In this document: positions 34,766-43,544 of the stretch, in pieces
Position numbering within the stretch: the stretch's first letter is position 1
How the letters are laid out: the number at the start of each line of letters is the position of its first letter
Assembly (NCBI GenBank): GCA_002298995.1
Contig: DBMO01000002.1
Coordinates: 233,864-297,863, forward strand
Source of the DNA: Desulfarculales bacterium UBA696
GTDB taxonomy: Bacteria; Desulfobacterota; Syntrophobacteria; Syntrophobacterales; Syntrophobacteraceae
Direction of reading: 5' to 3'
Length of the DNA: 64,000 bases
The notes under the pieces: generated by a model
What the model was told of the DNA's origin: nothing
Databases searched by the model: none
What the model saw: the letters and a program-made list of their open reading frames with translations, nothing else
Made by a program: the position numbers and the translations under genes

Positions 34766-36454
34766 CTATTCGGGCCCCTCGAACATGAAAAACCTTACTA
34801 TTTGAGGCTCCGGCTGGTTCTGGGGCGAGAATGGCCGCATCTCCTCTTCATAATCGCGCAGAACGGGAGTTAGATATGCCGCCGCCTGCTCCCTTTTTTG
34901 CTGATCGGCAATTACCCGATATACCCAGTCCATCACCGTCCGGTCCATCTCGGGGGGCTGGATCAGAGGAAATATCGATTCCCATTCGGCGGCGGGCAGA
35001 GGTTCGGGGACATGCTTTCCGCTGTAGAGGAACCGGGCCGCGGCGGTAAGGACCAGGACTCCCACGGTTACATCCTCTGTGGACGTGATCTGGCCCTGCG
35101 ACCAGAGTCGGGGCTGAATGCCCCCCTCCGCGCCGAGAGCAGTGTAGAGAAGTCCTGCCGCTGCGATTACGTCCACTATCCGGGTAGCCGTGGCAAGGTC
35201 CTTCGGGGACCGGAAAAAATCCTCGGCCGGTGGCGCTTCCCTATCACCTTCCGGATTGCGTCCCAGCAGTTTCGGGGTCCTTGCCAGCAACAATTCGGCG
35301 GCTTCGAACCATTCCTCGTCCAAGCACTTTGTACCAGAGGGGCATTGGGCGATCCAGCCCGATTTTACAAGCGCCCGCAGGCGTCCCGCTACTTTGGCTA
35401 TCTCAGAGTGTGCGATCCTGAAGAGGTGTTCAGCGTAAAGATTTTCGACAGCTCTTCCGGCTTCTTCAATTTTGCCGCCCGAGACGATTTCGAGCCCTAG
35501 GTTGACGTATGCCGCGGCTTTTTCGACGGCGCGGCGCATTGCCTCACCCGATTCGGTCGAGACTTGGTCGGCAACTATGACCTTGCTTGAAAGCGCCGCA
35601 AGTTCGAATTGCAGCATATCGACCAAATCGCTTCGGTCCAACTCGCCCAGCACCCTGCCCAGCAAGTCAGACTCGGGAACCAGTGCGAGAGCGAATGATG
35701 GCGCGACCTGCTCCTCGGGGTGTGTGCTCAGCTTCGGTGTCAATTCTCCACGATTGATATTTCGGTAAATTTCCAGCGCGTCGTAGTAGTCCGGGATGGC
35801 TTTTTCGGAAAGGCGCGCCTGGTGGAACTGGTTGGCCAGTTCCTCGATTTCAACCGCCGGAGCGGAAATCACGTGGTTCATCAGTTCTTTATAGAAACTG
35901 TAATTTGCCTCGAAAATCAGGGTGAGAACGTGCAGAATCAGTTCGTCGTATTGGGGATATCGCGATTCCCAGAAAAAATAATCGTCGATAGTCCGCTCGG
36001 GCAAACTCTGCTTTGATTCCACAAGATCGATGTCTTCTGGAGCGACTTCCACGGTGATCCATTTTTTGAAAATTAGAATAAGCAATTCGAAATCTGCATG
36101 GTAGATCCATTCGAGAAGCTTCGGATCGCTTGCCCTGGAGAGCCGATCAAGCCATCTGAGCGCCTTTGCCGGCTCTACCTCATCTTTTTTCCACCACTCG
36201 AGATCGAAAAGATGGTCCACCTGCTCGCGGTTGGCAAGTGCAAGCAAGGGCAGAGCATCGTCAGGGCCGATCTCCTGCATGGTAAAGAAAAAATCCGTCG
36301 CATCCATTGCAGTTGCAACTGCTTCGGCATCCGGGCGGTCCAGGATAACTTCCAGGCGTCTTTTGGCCGGCAGGTTCATTAGCTCGCGGGCGAGTTGCGC
36401 GGCCGGAAGCCGCGCCAGCCTTTTGTCATTAAGATTCAGAATATCCGCAGGCAT
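34766..36454 (-). CDS. DUF6178-type protein
   Basis: A 562-residue soluble, mostly helical protein. I recognise it as the DUF6178 type seen in deltaproteobacteria; the diagnostic start is LNDKRLARLPAAQLARELMNLPAKRRLEVILDRPDAEAVATAMD followed by QEIGPDDALPLLALANREQVDHLFDLEWWKKD. There are no membrane segments, catalytic motifs or metal sites I can assign. Function is unknown. AGGAA stands before the ATG. It is transcribed alone, divergent from the PfkB kinase gene. Confidence 0.75.
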   Translation of the reverse strand: MPADILNLNDKRLARLPAAQLARELMNLPAKRRLEVILDRPDAEAVATAMDATDFFFTMQEIGPDDALPLLALANREQVDHLFDLEWWKKDEVEPAKALRWLDRLSRASDPKLLEWIYHADFELLILIFKKWITVEVAPEDIDLVESKQSLPERTIDDYFFWESRYPQYDELILHVLTLIFEANYSFYKELMNHVISAPAVEIEELANQFHQARLSEKAIPDYYDALEIYRNINRGELTPKLSTHPEEQVAPSFALALVPESDLLGRVLGELDRSDLVDMLQFELAALSSKVIVADQVSTESGEAMRRAVEKAAAYVNLGLEIVSGGKIEEAGRAVENLYAEHLFRIAHSEIAKVAGRLRALVKSGWIAQCPSGTKCLDEEWFEAAELLLARTPKLLGRNPEGDREAPPAEDFFRSPKDLATATRIVDVIAAAGLLYTALGAEGGIQPRLWSQGQITSTEDVTVGVLVLTAAARFLYSGKHVPEPLPAAEWESIFPLIQPPEMDRTVMDWVYRVIADQQKREQAAAYLTPVLRDYEEEMRPFSPQNQPEPQIVRFFMFEGPE

Positions 36455-36568
36455 CTAATAAATTCCTTTTTCGCGCAAAAAATACTATATTCGCCCCGAT
36501 AATGCGGCTCCGTGTTTCGAATTTACTCTAAACTCATACCTCGGTTGCCGCAAGGCAGGAGTGAACAG

Positions 36569-37495
36569 ATGATATACACGGTCACGCTAAATCCCGCACT
36601 CGACAGAACGATCGAAATCGACAAGCTGGTCGATGAAGATACCATCCGTATCATTAAAGAGACTTTCTATGCCGGTGGCAAGGGCATTGACGTATCGCGG
36701 ATGATAAAAGAACTCGGGGGGCGAAGCGTTGCCCTGGGATACGTCGGCGGCTTCGATGGATTAAAGCTCGAAGGACTTCTTATCAATGCTGGGGTAGTGA
36801 GCGATTTTACCCGGATTTCAGGCGAAACCAGGACGAACATAATCATAAGCGAGCTTTCAACAGGGCGCGAGTTCGTAATCAGCGCCGCGGGCCCCGAGAT
36901 CAACGCTGCCGAGGTAAGTTCGTTCTACCAGCACCTGCTTGGGCTAAGGGATATGGATTACCTCGTGGTGAGCGGCAGTCTGCCTCGGGGAGTGACTCCA
37001 AACTTCTACGGCCAGATTATCCTCGCGGGGAAGAAGACCAAGGCTTTCGTGCTTCTGGATACCGACGGGCGAACGATGAGGGAGTCAATCGAGTATGTCC
37101 CGACCTTCATCAAGCCCAACCGATTCGAGCTGTCGCGCCTGGTGGGCCGGGACCTTGAATCCGAGGCTGAGATTATTGGCGCGTGCAACGAAGTGCACCA
37201 AATGGGTATCGAGATAGTGCTGGTTTCGAGGGGCAAGGAAGGATTGATCCTTTCTCTTCGAGATCGAAAGCTCAAGTGCACGGCGCCACCGGTGGAAGTT
37301 GCGAGCACCGTCGGGGCTGGTGATTCCTCGGTAGGCGGCTTTATCCTTGCCCATTCGCGGGGCGAGCCCCTCGAAGAGTGCCTTCGCCTAGCCTGCGCCG
37401 CCGGGACAGCGACGGTTATGAGTCCCGGAACCGAGTTGGGAAGCAGGGAACAAGTCGAAAAGCTTCTCCCGCTGGTTGAAATAACCGAACTTTAG
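36569..37495 (+). CDS. PfkB family kinase, 1-phosphofructokinase type
   Basis: A 308-residue sugar kinase from ATG 36569, which has CAGGAG before it and gives the family's usual start MIYTVTLNPALDRTI. The frame runs 19 codons further upstream without a ribosome binding site. The two PfkB signatures are AGGKGIDVSRMIKELGG and VASTVGAGDSSVGGF with the catalytic Asp in GAGDS. It belongs with 1-phosphofructokinase, tagatose-6-phosphate kinase and 6-phosphofructokinase II, so it phosphorylates a hexose phosphate with ATP. No PTS or sugar operon is adjacent, so it may act as the glycolytic Pfk. Exact substrate is open. Confidence 0.88.
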   Translation: MIYTVTLNPALDRTIEIDKLVDEDTIRIIKETFYAGGKGIDVSRMIKELGGRSVALGYVGGFDGLKLEGLLINAGVVSDFTRISGETRTNIIISELSTGREFVISAAGPEINAAEVSSFYQHLLGLRDMDYLVVSGSLPRGVTPNFYGQIILAGKKTKAFVLLDTDGRTMRESIEYVPTFIKPNRFELSRLVGRDLESEAEIIGACNEVHQMGIEIVLVSRGKEGLILSLRDRKLKCTAPPVEVASTVGAGDSSVGGFILAHSRGEPLEECLRLACAAGTATVMSPGTELGSREQVEKLLPLVEITEL

Positions 37496-37783
37496 TTCCG
37501 GATGTTGGTGCGCAGTTGCCTGGCTTGTAGATCCATTTCGGCTAACCACGGCTGCGTAACAGGATAAATTAACGGAATTCAGAGCCTTTTCCGATTTATG
37601 CATAACATGGCTCAAAAACGCTCCGGTGACCTCGATGCACTCGGTGGGCGGCGGACTTATCTTGAGTGATGCATATTCCAGCCCTGCTCAGTAATTTGCG
37701 GACTGGAATCGCGGGCCGGCATGCCTGAATAGGCATGGGATTTGCCCGGGGCAACTGGTAACAGATCAAACGGAGGAGAGGTC

Positions 37784-38101
37784 ATGAAGAAATTTTTAAT
37801 GCTGTTGGCCGCGGTCGCAATGATTTCCGCCTCAGTCCCCGCTTTCGCAGAGGAAATGCTCCCGCCCGACCCGAACCGCCTTGGCGATTTCGGCTCCGAG
37901 TACGTGGGTGAGAGAATTCTGGTCGATGTTTTCTTTGTGCGCCCGTTCGGTCTGGCGGCAATCGCGGTGGGAGCGGCGGGTACGGTGGCGGGCCTGCCCT
38001 GGGCTGCATCCAGTTGCAGTACCGAAAGACTCGGCCATGAACTGCTCGAAAGACCGATGTCCTTCACCTTCGAGCGTCCTGTGGGGGATATAGATTTCTA
38101 G
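37784..38101 (+). CDS. Small exported protein with hydrophobic C-terminal half
   Basis: A 105-residue protein from ATG 37784, which follows GGAGGAGAGG. It has a signal peptide (MKKFLMLLAAVAMISASVPAFA) and a second hydrophobic stretch LAAIAVGAAGTVAGLPWAAS (about residues 57-76) flanked by VDVFFVRPFG. I know similar small proteins in Desulfobacterota only as conserved hypothetical proteins with this RP-FG...G-A-A pattern. It lies 22 bases upstream of coaE on the same strand. Function unknown. Confidence 0.65.
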   Translation: MKKFLMLLAAVAMISASVPAFAEEMLPPDPNRLGDFGSEYVGERILVDVFFVRPFGLAAIAVGAAGTVAGLPWAASSCSTERLGHELLERPMSFTFERPVGDIDF

Positions 38102-38123
38102 GCCCCCGGACCTGTTCCATCGA

Positions 38124-38738
38124 ATGCGGGATTCAAAGATTGCACTAACCGGCGGAATTGCCACGGGCAAGAGCACCGTGGCAAATATGCTGCGTGAACT
38201 GGGCGCCATCATCATTGATGCGGATGAGCAGGCAAGGCGTGTAGTCGAGCCCGGCGCCGAATCATGGGGTGCGTTGCGCAGCCTGCTCGGGGCGGAATAC
38301 TTCAATCCTGACGGTACCCTGAAAAGGCGGGAGCTTCGCGAGAGGATCATCAGGGACCCCGGCTGCAAAAAGAAACTTGAAGATGTACTTCACCCCTATA
38401 TTCTCGGGGCGATGTGGCGCGAGCGGGAAAAGACCAGGGCGCTGCACCCCGGTTCGATCATTGTCCTCGATATTCCCCTTCTCTTCGAAGGTGGCTTTGA
38501 CAAGGATTTCGATATTGTAATTCTCGTCTATGCCCCACCGCGGGTCCAGGTTGAGAGGCTGGTCAAAAGGGACCGCCTTGACCCCGATGAAGCGCGGCGA
38601 ACCCTCTCGATTCAATATCCGATCGACTCCAAAAAAACGAATTCCACCTACACAATCGACAACTCAGGCGACATGGATTCTACACGGGAGCAGGTCCAGC
38701 AGCTCTGGAGCGAGCTGATCAAAGGGCAGGCAAGGTAG
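38124..38738 (+). CDS. coaE: Dephospho-CoA kinase
   Basis: A 204-residue P-loop kinase that phosphorylates dephospho-CoA, the last step of coenzyme A synthesis, in the cytoplasm. The P-loop is GGIATGKST (residues 10-18), followed by IIDADEQARRVVEPG, LHPYI, VLDIPLLFEGG and the lid region RLVKRDRLDPDEARR. Length and motif order are normal. It follows the small exported protein gene and ends close to a convergent sensor kinase gene. Confidence 0.95.
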   Translation: MRDSKIALTGGIATGKSTVANMLRELGAIIIDADEQARRVVEPGAESWGALRSLLGAEYFNPDGTLKRRELRERIIRDPGCKKKLEDVLHPYILGAMWREREKTRALHPGSIIVLDIPLLFEGGFDKDFDIVILVYAPPRVQVERLVKRDRLDPDEARRTLSIQYPIDSKKTNSTYTIDNSGDMDSTREQVQQLWSELIKGQAR

Positions 38739-38794
38739 TCCCGCTGGACCTTTTGCTGCTGTATAACAAGGCAAATCTGCCGATGCAGCCCATC

Positions 38795-41344
38795 CTACCC
38801 TGTCCGCAGGTCAAGCACTCCACGGATTGCTTCGGCCAAGGATTTGACGGAGAAGGGCTTCATTATGAATTTCTTGATGCCCATGGAAATTGCGTCGCTC
38901 TCGTCCAGGAGTTCGCTGTAGCCTGTGCAGATAATAATGGGCACGTCGGGGCGGATTTTTAGTGCTTCCCGTGAGAATTCAACCCCGTTTAGCTTGGGCA
39001 TGGTTGTGTCGGTGATAACCAGGTCGAAGTAGTCGGGGTTTTCACGAAAGAGTCTGAGGGCGTCGATGCTGTCGGTTGTGGCGATTACCCTGTAGCCAAG
39101 ATCTTCGAGCATGTCCCTGCCCATTTCCACAAGGAGTTCTTCATCATCGATGAAAAGGACCCGTTCGACCCCTCGCGGGAGCGAGCCGGCAAGCTGGGGG
39201 GCGGCTTGGACTTCACCTGGCAATCCTGGTAAATACACCGTGAAGACTGCCCCATGTCCGGGCTCGCTTAGGACGGTTACGGCCCCTCCCGATTCACTTA
39301 TGATCCCATAGACGACGGAGAGCCCCAGGCCGGTGCCCTCCCCCTTTTTCTTGGTCGTGAAAAACGGATCGAAAATGCGGCCGATTATCGCCGGTTCGAT
39401 TCCTTTTCCATTATCGGTTACCGATATCTTCACATAGGGACCGGGTTCGAGGTCCACCTGCAGGCCCATGTTGGGCACGACCTCGAAATTTTCCACATCG
39501 ATTTCGATCAGGCCCCCCTTTTCCGGAATGGCGTGGGCGCTGTTGGTGCACAGGTTTATTATGACCTGGTGAATCTGGGTGCGGTCGGCAAGCACCTGGT
39601 ACAGGTCGGGTGCGCTCGATGCACGAATCTCCAGGGTGGATGGAAGCGTTGCCCGTAGGAGTTTTCGGGCCTCTTCGACAATAGAGCCGATATCGAACGC
39701 CTTCTTTTCCTGGCGGTCCGCGCGGCTGAAGGCCAGGATCTGCCCGACGAGGCTCTTGGCCCTGTCACCGGCCTGGAGTACCTGCTCCATGTACCCGATG
39801 AGCTTTGGATCGCGCAGCCCCAGCTTTGTCATCTCGGCAAATCCAAGGACGGCAGCCAGGATGTTATTGAAATCATGAGCAATTCCGCCGGCGAGCGTGC
39901 CGATTGCTTCCATCTTCTGCGCCTGAAGAAGCCGCGATTCGAGCAGCTTGCGCCCGGTGATATCCTGCGCCGTGCCTTCAAGGTAGCCTATCCCGCCGCT
40001 TTCGTCGCGGACAGCGCGGGCATTAATGGAAATCCAGGCAAACGATCCGTTTTTTCGCAGATATTGAAACTCGAATTCGTGAATAACCCCGAATTTCTCG
40101 ATCCCTCGGACAAGCTCCGGGTAGCGGCTCTCCTCGCTGTTTAACTGCCGGGCAAGGTCCGTTTTGGAGCGCAGCAGATCTTCCACCCCATCATATCCGA
40201 GAATCTTGGCAAACGCTTTGTTCGCACTGATCAGGTCCCCGTGCGGAGTGACCTGAAAAATCCCCATGACCGCGTGTTCGAATATGCTCCTGTATTTTTC
40301 CTCTGCACGGATTATCGCTTCATGGGCCAGTTTCTGCTCGGTAATATCTCGAATGGATTCTATGGTTCCGACACGGTTTCCGAGAGCATCAAGTAAAGGG
40401 GCGGCCATCGCGAATAGGTGCGCTCCCTTGCCGCTGTTTACCATCGGCGCGAAAGTCTCCACGCAGAGCTTGTCACCCTTGCGCTTCGGATCATCCGAGT
40501 TGCATTCCCGAGCGGATTCCATGCCGTCGAGAAGATCGACCAGATCGGTTGCCTTCGAGCCGTAAAAAGGAACGGCATGGGAATAATCGTCTTTCCCGAT
40601 GATCTCGACCTTGCTTATTCCGGTCATTTCCTCCATTGCCCGGTTCCATGCAATAACTTTCCTGTTACTATCGAGCACCAGGATGGCATCGGGCAGGAAT
40701 TCGATTATATTCTGGAACTGTTGACTGGCGGAGATCAGCGCCTCGTTAGCCGACTGGAGTTCCCGTGTACGCTCCTCGACTCGCTGCTCAAGTTCGCAGA
40801 GGACCTTTTTCAGCTCTGCCTCGATGGCAGTGCGGTTTTTGATCTGCTCGGAGAGTTCCCTGTTGATCCTTTCGATCCTGTCGTTTTGGGTGCAAGCGAT
40901 ACAGGCGCCGGCAAGTTTCATGTTCAACCGGTCAACGGCATTGATAATTGATTCTTCGAGCGGTTCGCCCGTTTTGACCAGGAGCAGAAGGCCGAATCCG
41001 GGAAGATCCATGAGATAGAAGAAATCCCCTTCCTCGCGGCCACGGATGGGTAGTTCGGCTCGAAAGGCCATGTATTCGGCTTCGGTGGGATCTTCCGGAA
41101 TTTGCCGAAAAGCGGACTGGCAGGCATTGATGAAGCCTGCATTACGGGGAAGGGAATATACCGGGGTGAATCGAAATGATCCTTCGGGTTCTTCTCTCAT
41201 TTCGGCCACTATTCCGGCGGAACATCCGAGTTTTTTGATGTAAGTGGAAAGGCCCCATCGCAGCATGCTGACCAGGTCAAGGCTGTTGCCGATAGACATT
41301 GCTATCTCATAGAGCATTTGAGCCTGAACTGGTGTATCTCTCAT
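38795..41344 (-). CDS. Hybrid sensor histidine kinase with PAS domains and receiver
   Basis: About 849 residues, no clear membrane segment. Order: an N-terminal sensor-like domain (about 1-165), a coiled coil (about 165-210), two PAS domains (about 215-335 and 340-460; the first with FLPDAILVLDSNRKVIAWN), the HisKA domain with the phospho-accepting His in GGIAHDFNNILAAVLGF, the ATPase domain (VTDNGKGIEP, EGTGLGLSVV), and a C-terminal receiver with the phospho-acceptor Asp in DLVITDTTMPKLNG and Lys in IMKPFS. It is probably a soluble sensor. No response regulator is adjacent. The frame may also start at TTG 41356. Confidence 0.9.
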   Translation of the reverse strand: MRDTPVQAQMLYEIAMSIGNSLDLVSMLRWGLSTYIKKLGCSAGIVAEMREEPEGSFRFTPVYSLPRNAGFINACQSAFRQIPEDPTEAEYMAFRAELPIRGREEGDFFYLMDLPGFGLLLLVKTGEPLEESIINAVDRLNMKLAGACIACTQNDRIERINRELSEQIKNRTAIEAELKKVLCELEQRVEERTRELQSANEALISASQQFQNIIEFLPDAILVLDSNRKVIAWNRAMEEMTGISKVEIIGKDDYSHAVPFYGSKATDLVDLLDGMESARECNSDDPKRKGDKLCVETFAPMVNSGKGAHLFAMAAPLLDALGNRVGTIESIRDITEQKLAHEAIIRAEEKYRSIFEHAVMGIFQVTPHGDLISANKAFAKILGYDGVEDLLRSKTDLARQLNSEESRYPELVRGIEKFGVIHEFEFQYLRKNGSFAWISINARAVRDESGGIGYLEGTAQDITGRKLLESRLLQAQKMEAIGTLAGGIAHDFNNILAAVLGFAEMTKLGLRDPKLIGYMEQVLQAGDRAKSLVGQILAFSRADRQEKKAFDIGSIVEEARKLLRATLPSTLEIRASSAPDLYQVLADRTQIHQVIINLCTNSAHAIPEKGGLIEIDVENFEVVPNMGLQVDLEPGPYVKISVTDNGKGIEPAIIGRIFDPFFTTKKKGEGTGLGLSVVYGIISESGGAVTVLSEPGHGAVFTVYLPGLPGEVQAAPQLAGSLPRGVERVLFIDDEELLVEMGRDMLEDLGYRVIATTDSIDALRLFRENPDYFDLVITDTTMPKLNGVEFSREALKIRPDVPIIICTGYSELLDESDAISMGIKKFIMKPFSVKSLAEAIRGVLDLRTG

Positions 41345-41653
41345 GGGGAATTCCAACCGGAGAAGTTGCTGTTGAGCAAGAGTTTCAGAGTAACTGACCC
41401 GCGTTCGGCGATCTCATGCATCGCACGAGCTGCAATGAACGGCGTTACCCTTGAACCTCTAACTGATTCATCGTCGGGGCGGATAATTTAAGATTATGTT
41501 TTTTAACATTTTTTGTTCCGCAGTATATCAGACAAAGTGATTCCAAAAAAGAGGATTGGGAATTGAGGAATTTTATGGATTGAGTGACAGGCGGCTAGCC
41601 TTGAATACCTCTCTTGACTCCGTTTCAATGCTTCCATCCCTTGCGTCTACCCC

Positions 41654-42115
41654 TTATTTCTTCCGCCCTCCGACTTCTGTCCTCCGTCCTTCGTTTTCCG
41701 TTTCGATGATCCTTTTTCTTAGTTCTTCGGGCATGGGGGCTTTTTGGTTCTTGTTGTAGTCGAACATGACCAGGACACCTTCGCCTTCCGCGGCGATCTT
41801 GGAGTGGCGGTGGCTGAAGATTACGTGCTTCATCTTAAAGCGGTCCTCGCCTATCTCGGTCACGTGTACTGCCGATGAAACAACATCGGGGTAGGTCAAT
41901 GGCAGGCGAAACCTGCAGCTGGTCGTCGACAGGATGGGCCCTATTCCCGTCTCTGCCATGAACTCCAGGCCTCTGATTCTGTCGAAATATGCTATCCTGG
42001 CGCTCTCGAAATAGCGAAAATAGACGACGTTATTCACGTGGTTGAAAGAATCCATTTCCCCCCAGGCAACCGGGATTTCTATAATGACCGGAAAATCTTT
42101 TAATGCCTCTTTCAT
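41654..42115 (-). CDS. Hot-dog acyl-CoA thioesterase (4HBT/YbgC type)
   Basis: A 153-residue thioesterase from ATG 42115, which has TTGGAGAAGG before it; an ATG at 42151 lacks one. The fold is shown by VAWGEMDSFNHVNNVVYFRYFESARIAYFD, with the catalytic Asp in GEMD and the central hot-dog helix, and SCRFRLPLTYPD. It should hydrolyse an acyl-CoA in the cytoplasm. The last 13 residues or so (NEGRRTEVGGRKK) are encoded by a GA-rich intergenic-type repeat, so the natural end of the gene seems to have been replaced by repeat sequence. Confidence 0.85.
   Translation of the reverse strand: MKEALKDFPVIIEIPVAWGEMDSFNHVNNVVYFRYFESARIAYFDRIRGLEFMAETGIGPILSTTSCRFRLPLTYPDVVSSAVHVTEIGEDRFKMKHVIFSHRHSKIAAEGEGVLVMFDYNKNQKAPMPEELRKRIIETENEGRRTEVGGRKK
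41659..41705. repeat. GA-rich low-complexity repeat at the end of the thioesterase gene
   Basis: Read on the minus strand this is a string of GGACGGAGGACAGAAG-type words. A similar string lies in the intergenic space at 49494-49532 and a shorter one at 60548-60562. Here it forms the last codons of the thioesterase gene. Confidence 0.6.
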
Positions 42116-42274
42116 TCGCCTTCTCCAAAATTCCTGGTAAACGAGAGACAAGCCAATGGAGCAAGGGTGTGGGGAGGTATTGTCGGAGGAGAATCAAGAT
42201 TTTTGGCTGCCTTGCATAATGTCTTATTTTCCCTGTAGTACCGGGTTTGGAAGATTTCAATAAAAAAACGAATT

Positions 42275-43213
42275 ATGGAAATATTGCACAAATTGAGAGA
42301 AGGGGATGCCGCTTCCTTGATTGATCTGGAAGAAACTAAAAGGCGCCTCGCCGATCACCTGAAAGCGCTCACCGTCACTATCGGCGAGAGGAGCATGTTT
42401 TCACCCGAAAAGTTGACGGCCGCGGCGCGCTACATCGAATCCGTCCACAGGCAAAACGGGCTCGATGTTGAGCTGGAACATTATCCCTGTAACGATTTCA
42501 CGGCTGCCAATGTTGTCGCGCTCTCGAATCCTCCTGGAGACGCCCCCGTGAAACGCTACCTGGTCGGGGCTCACTACGACTGCGTACTCGGCACGGTTGG
42601 GGCCGACGACAACGCAAGCTCGGTGGCAGTGCAGCTTGAAACGGCGCGGCAACTCCAAATTTTGCGGAACCGTTTTGAAATTCCGGTTTTTGTAAAATTC
42701 GTCTCCTTTGCCCTCGAAGAGTACCCGGCCTACGCCACCATGCGAATGGGCAGCCGGGTGCATGCCACGGGAATGAAGGGAAGGAAGGAGAGGACAGACG
42801 GGGTAATCTGCCTGGAAATGGTAGGCTACACCTGCGACATTCCGGGCTGTCAGAGATACCCGTTCCCCCTTTCCCTCATGAACTACCCGAAGCAGGGGAA
42901 CTATATTTCCATAGTTGGAAATCTCGGGTCGAGAAAACTTGTCCGGGAGCTTGCCGCGGGGTTTGCCAAAAACCCTGTCCTGCCCGTAGTGCCGCTTCTG
43001 GTTCCACTTAACGGCTGGGTCATGCCCGCAGTGAGGCTGAGCGACCATGCCCCCTTTTGGAATGAGCGGTTTCGGGCGGTGATGGTGACCGATTCAGCCT
43101 TTTTCCGAAATCCGAACTACCACCTGCCGTCCGACACCATGGAAAAGCTGGACTACGATTTTATGGCCCGCCTGGTGGAAAGCCTCCTCATCTTTTTTCT
43201 CTCCGCCGCCTGA
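42275..43213 (+). CDS. M28 family zinc aminopeptidase
   Basis: A 312-residue peptidase. The two-zinc site is readable: H and D in GAHYDCVLGTVGADDNASSVA, E-E in ALEEYPAY, an acidic residue in ICLEMVGYTCD, and H in LSDHAPFWNE with NYHLPSDT near the end. M28 enzymes remove N-terminal amino acids from peptides. No signal peptide is seen, so it is probably cytoplasmic. It starts at ATG 42275, divergent from the thioesterase gene by about 160 bases. A terminator follows after about 260 bases. Confidence 0.88.
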   Translation: MEILHKLREGDAASLIDLEETKRRLADHLKALTVTIGERSMFSPEKLTAAARYIESVHRQNGLDVELEHYPCNDFTAANVVALSNPPGDAPVKRYLVGAHYDCVLGTVGADDNASSVAVQLETARQLQILRNRFEIPVFVKFVSFALEEYPAYATMRMGSRVHATGMKGRKERTDGVICLEMVGYTCDIPGCQRYPFPLSLMNYPKQGNYISIVGNLGSRKLVRELAAGFAKNPVLPVVPLLVPLNGWVMPAVRLSDHAPFWNERFRAVMVTDSAFFRNPNYHLPSDTMEKLDYDFMARLVESLLIFFLSAA

Positions 43214-43330
43214 GGCGGGCAGCGTCGGCAGAATGCAGGGCGGCTACGGTATAATCACAAACACCGGCACTTGGCCGCGAATTATTCAAAAAGACGGCTG
43301 GCACCGGTTTTGGCAAAGTCTCCCTGGCGT

Positions 43331-43358
43331 GTTATCGCCAAATGACGCCTTGGGGTTC
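43331..43358. repeat. Dispersed repeat core GTTATCGCC...
   Basis: These 28 bases match 58535-58562 at 26 positions. In both places a terminator hairpin with AACCCAA arms follows 90-140 bases further right. The pair looks like two copies of one intergenic element ending in a transcription terminator. The remainder of the 331-base gap 43214-43544 holds no gene. Confidence 0.65.
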
Positions 43359-43471
43359 TAGGTTGACGAAACTTTCCATTTTGACAACAACCCCTCCCGA
43401 CTTTGCAAGCCGCATCGAGTAATTTGTGTGAGGGAATTTATACAAGCTGGGAATTAAGACGTCCAAATAGC

Positions 43472-43507
43472 AAACCCAACACTCCACGGCGTTGGGTTTA
43501 TTTTTTT
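43472..43507 (+). terminator. Rho-independent terminator
   Basis: A perfect nine-base-pair stem AAACCCAAC/GTTGGGTTT around a ten-base loop, followed by A and seven T. It would end transcripts from the M28 peptidase gene. The hairpin sits just before the end of the convergent sigma-54 regulator gene and may serve both strands in part. Confidence 0.85.
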
Positions 43508-43544
43508 GGAAATCTCATTTGAATGCAGTGGGTTTTAAGCGACC

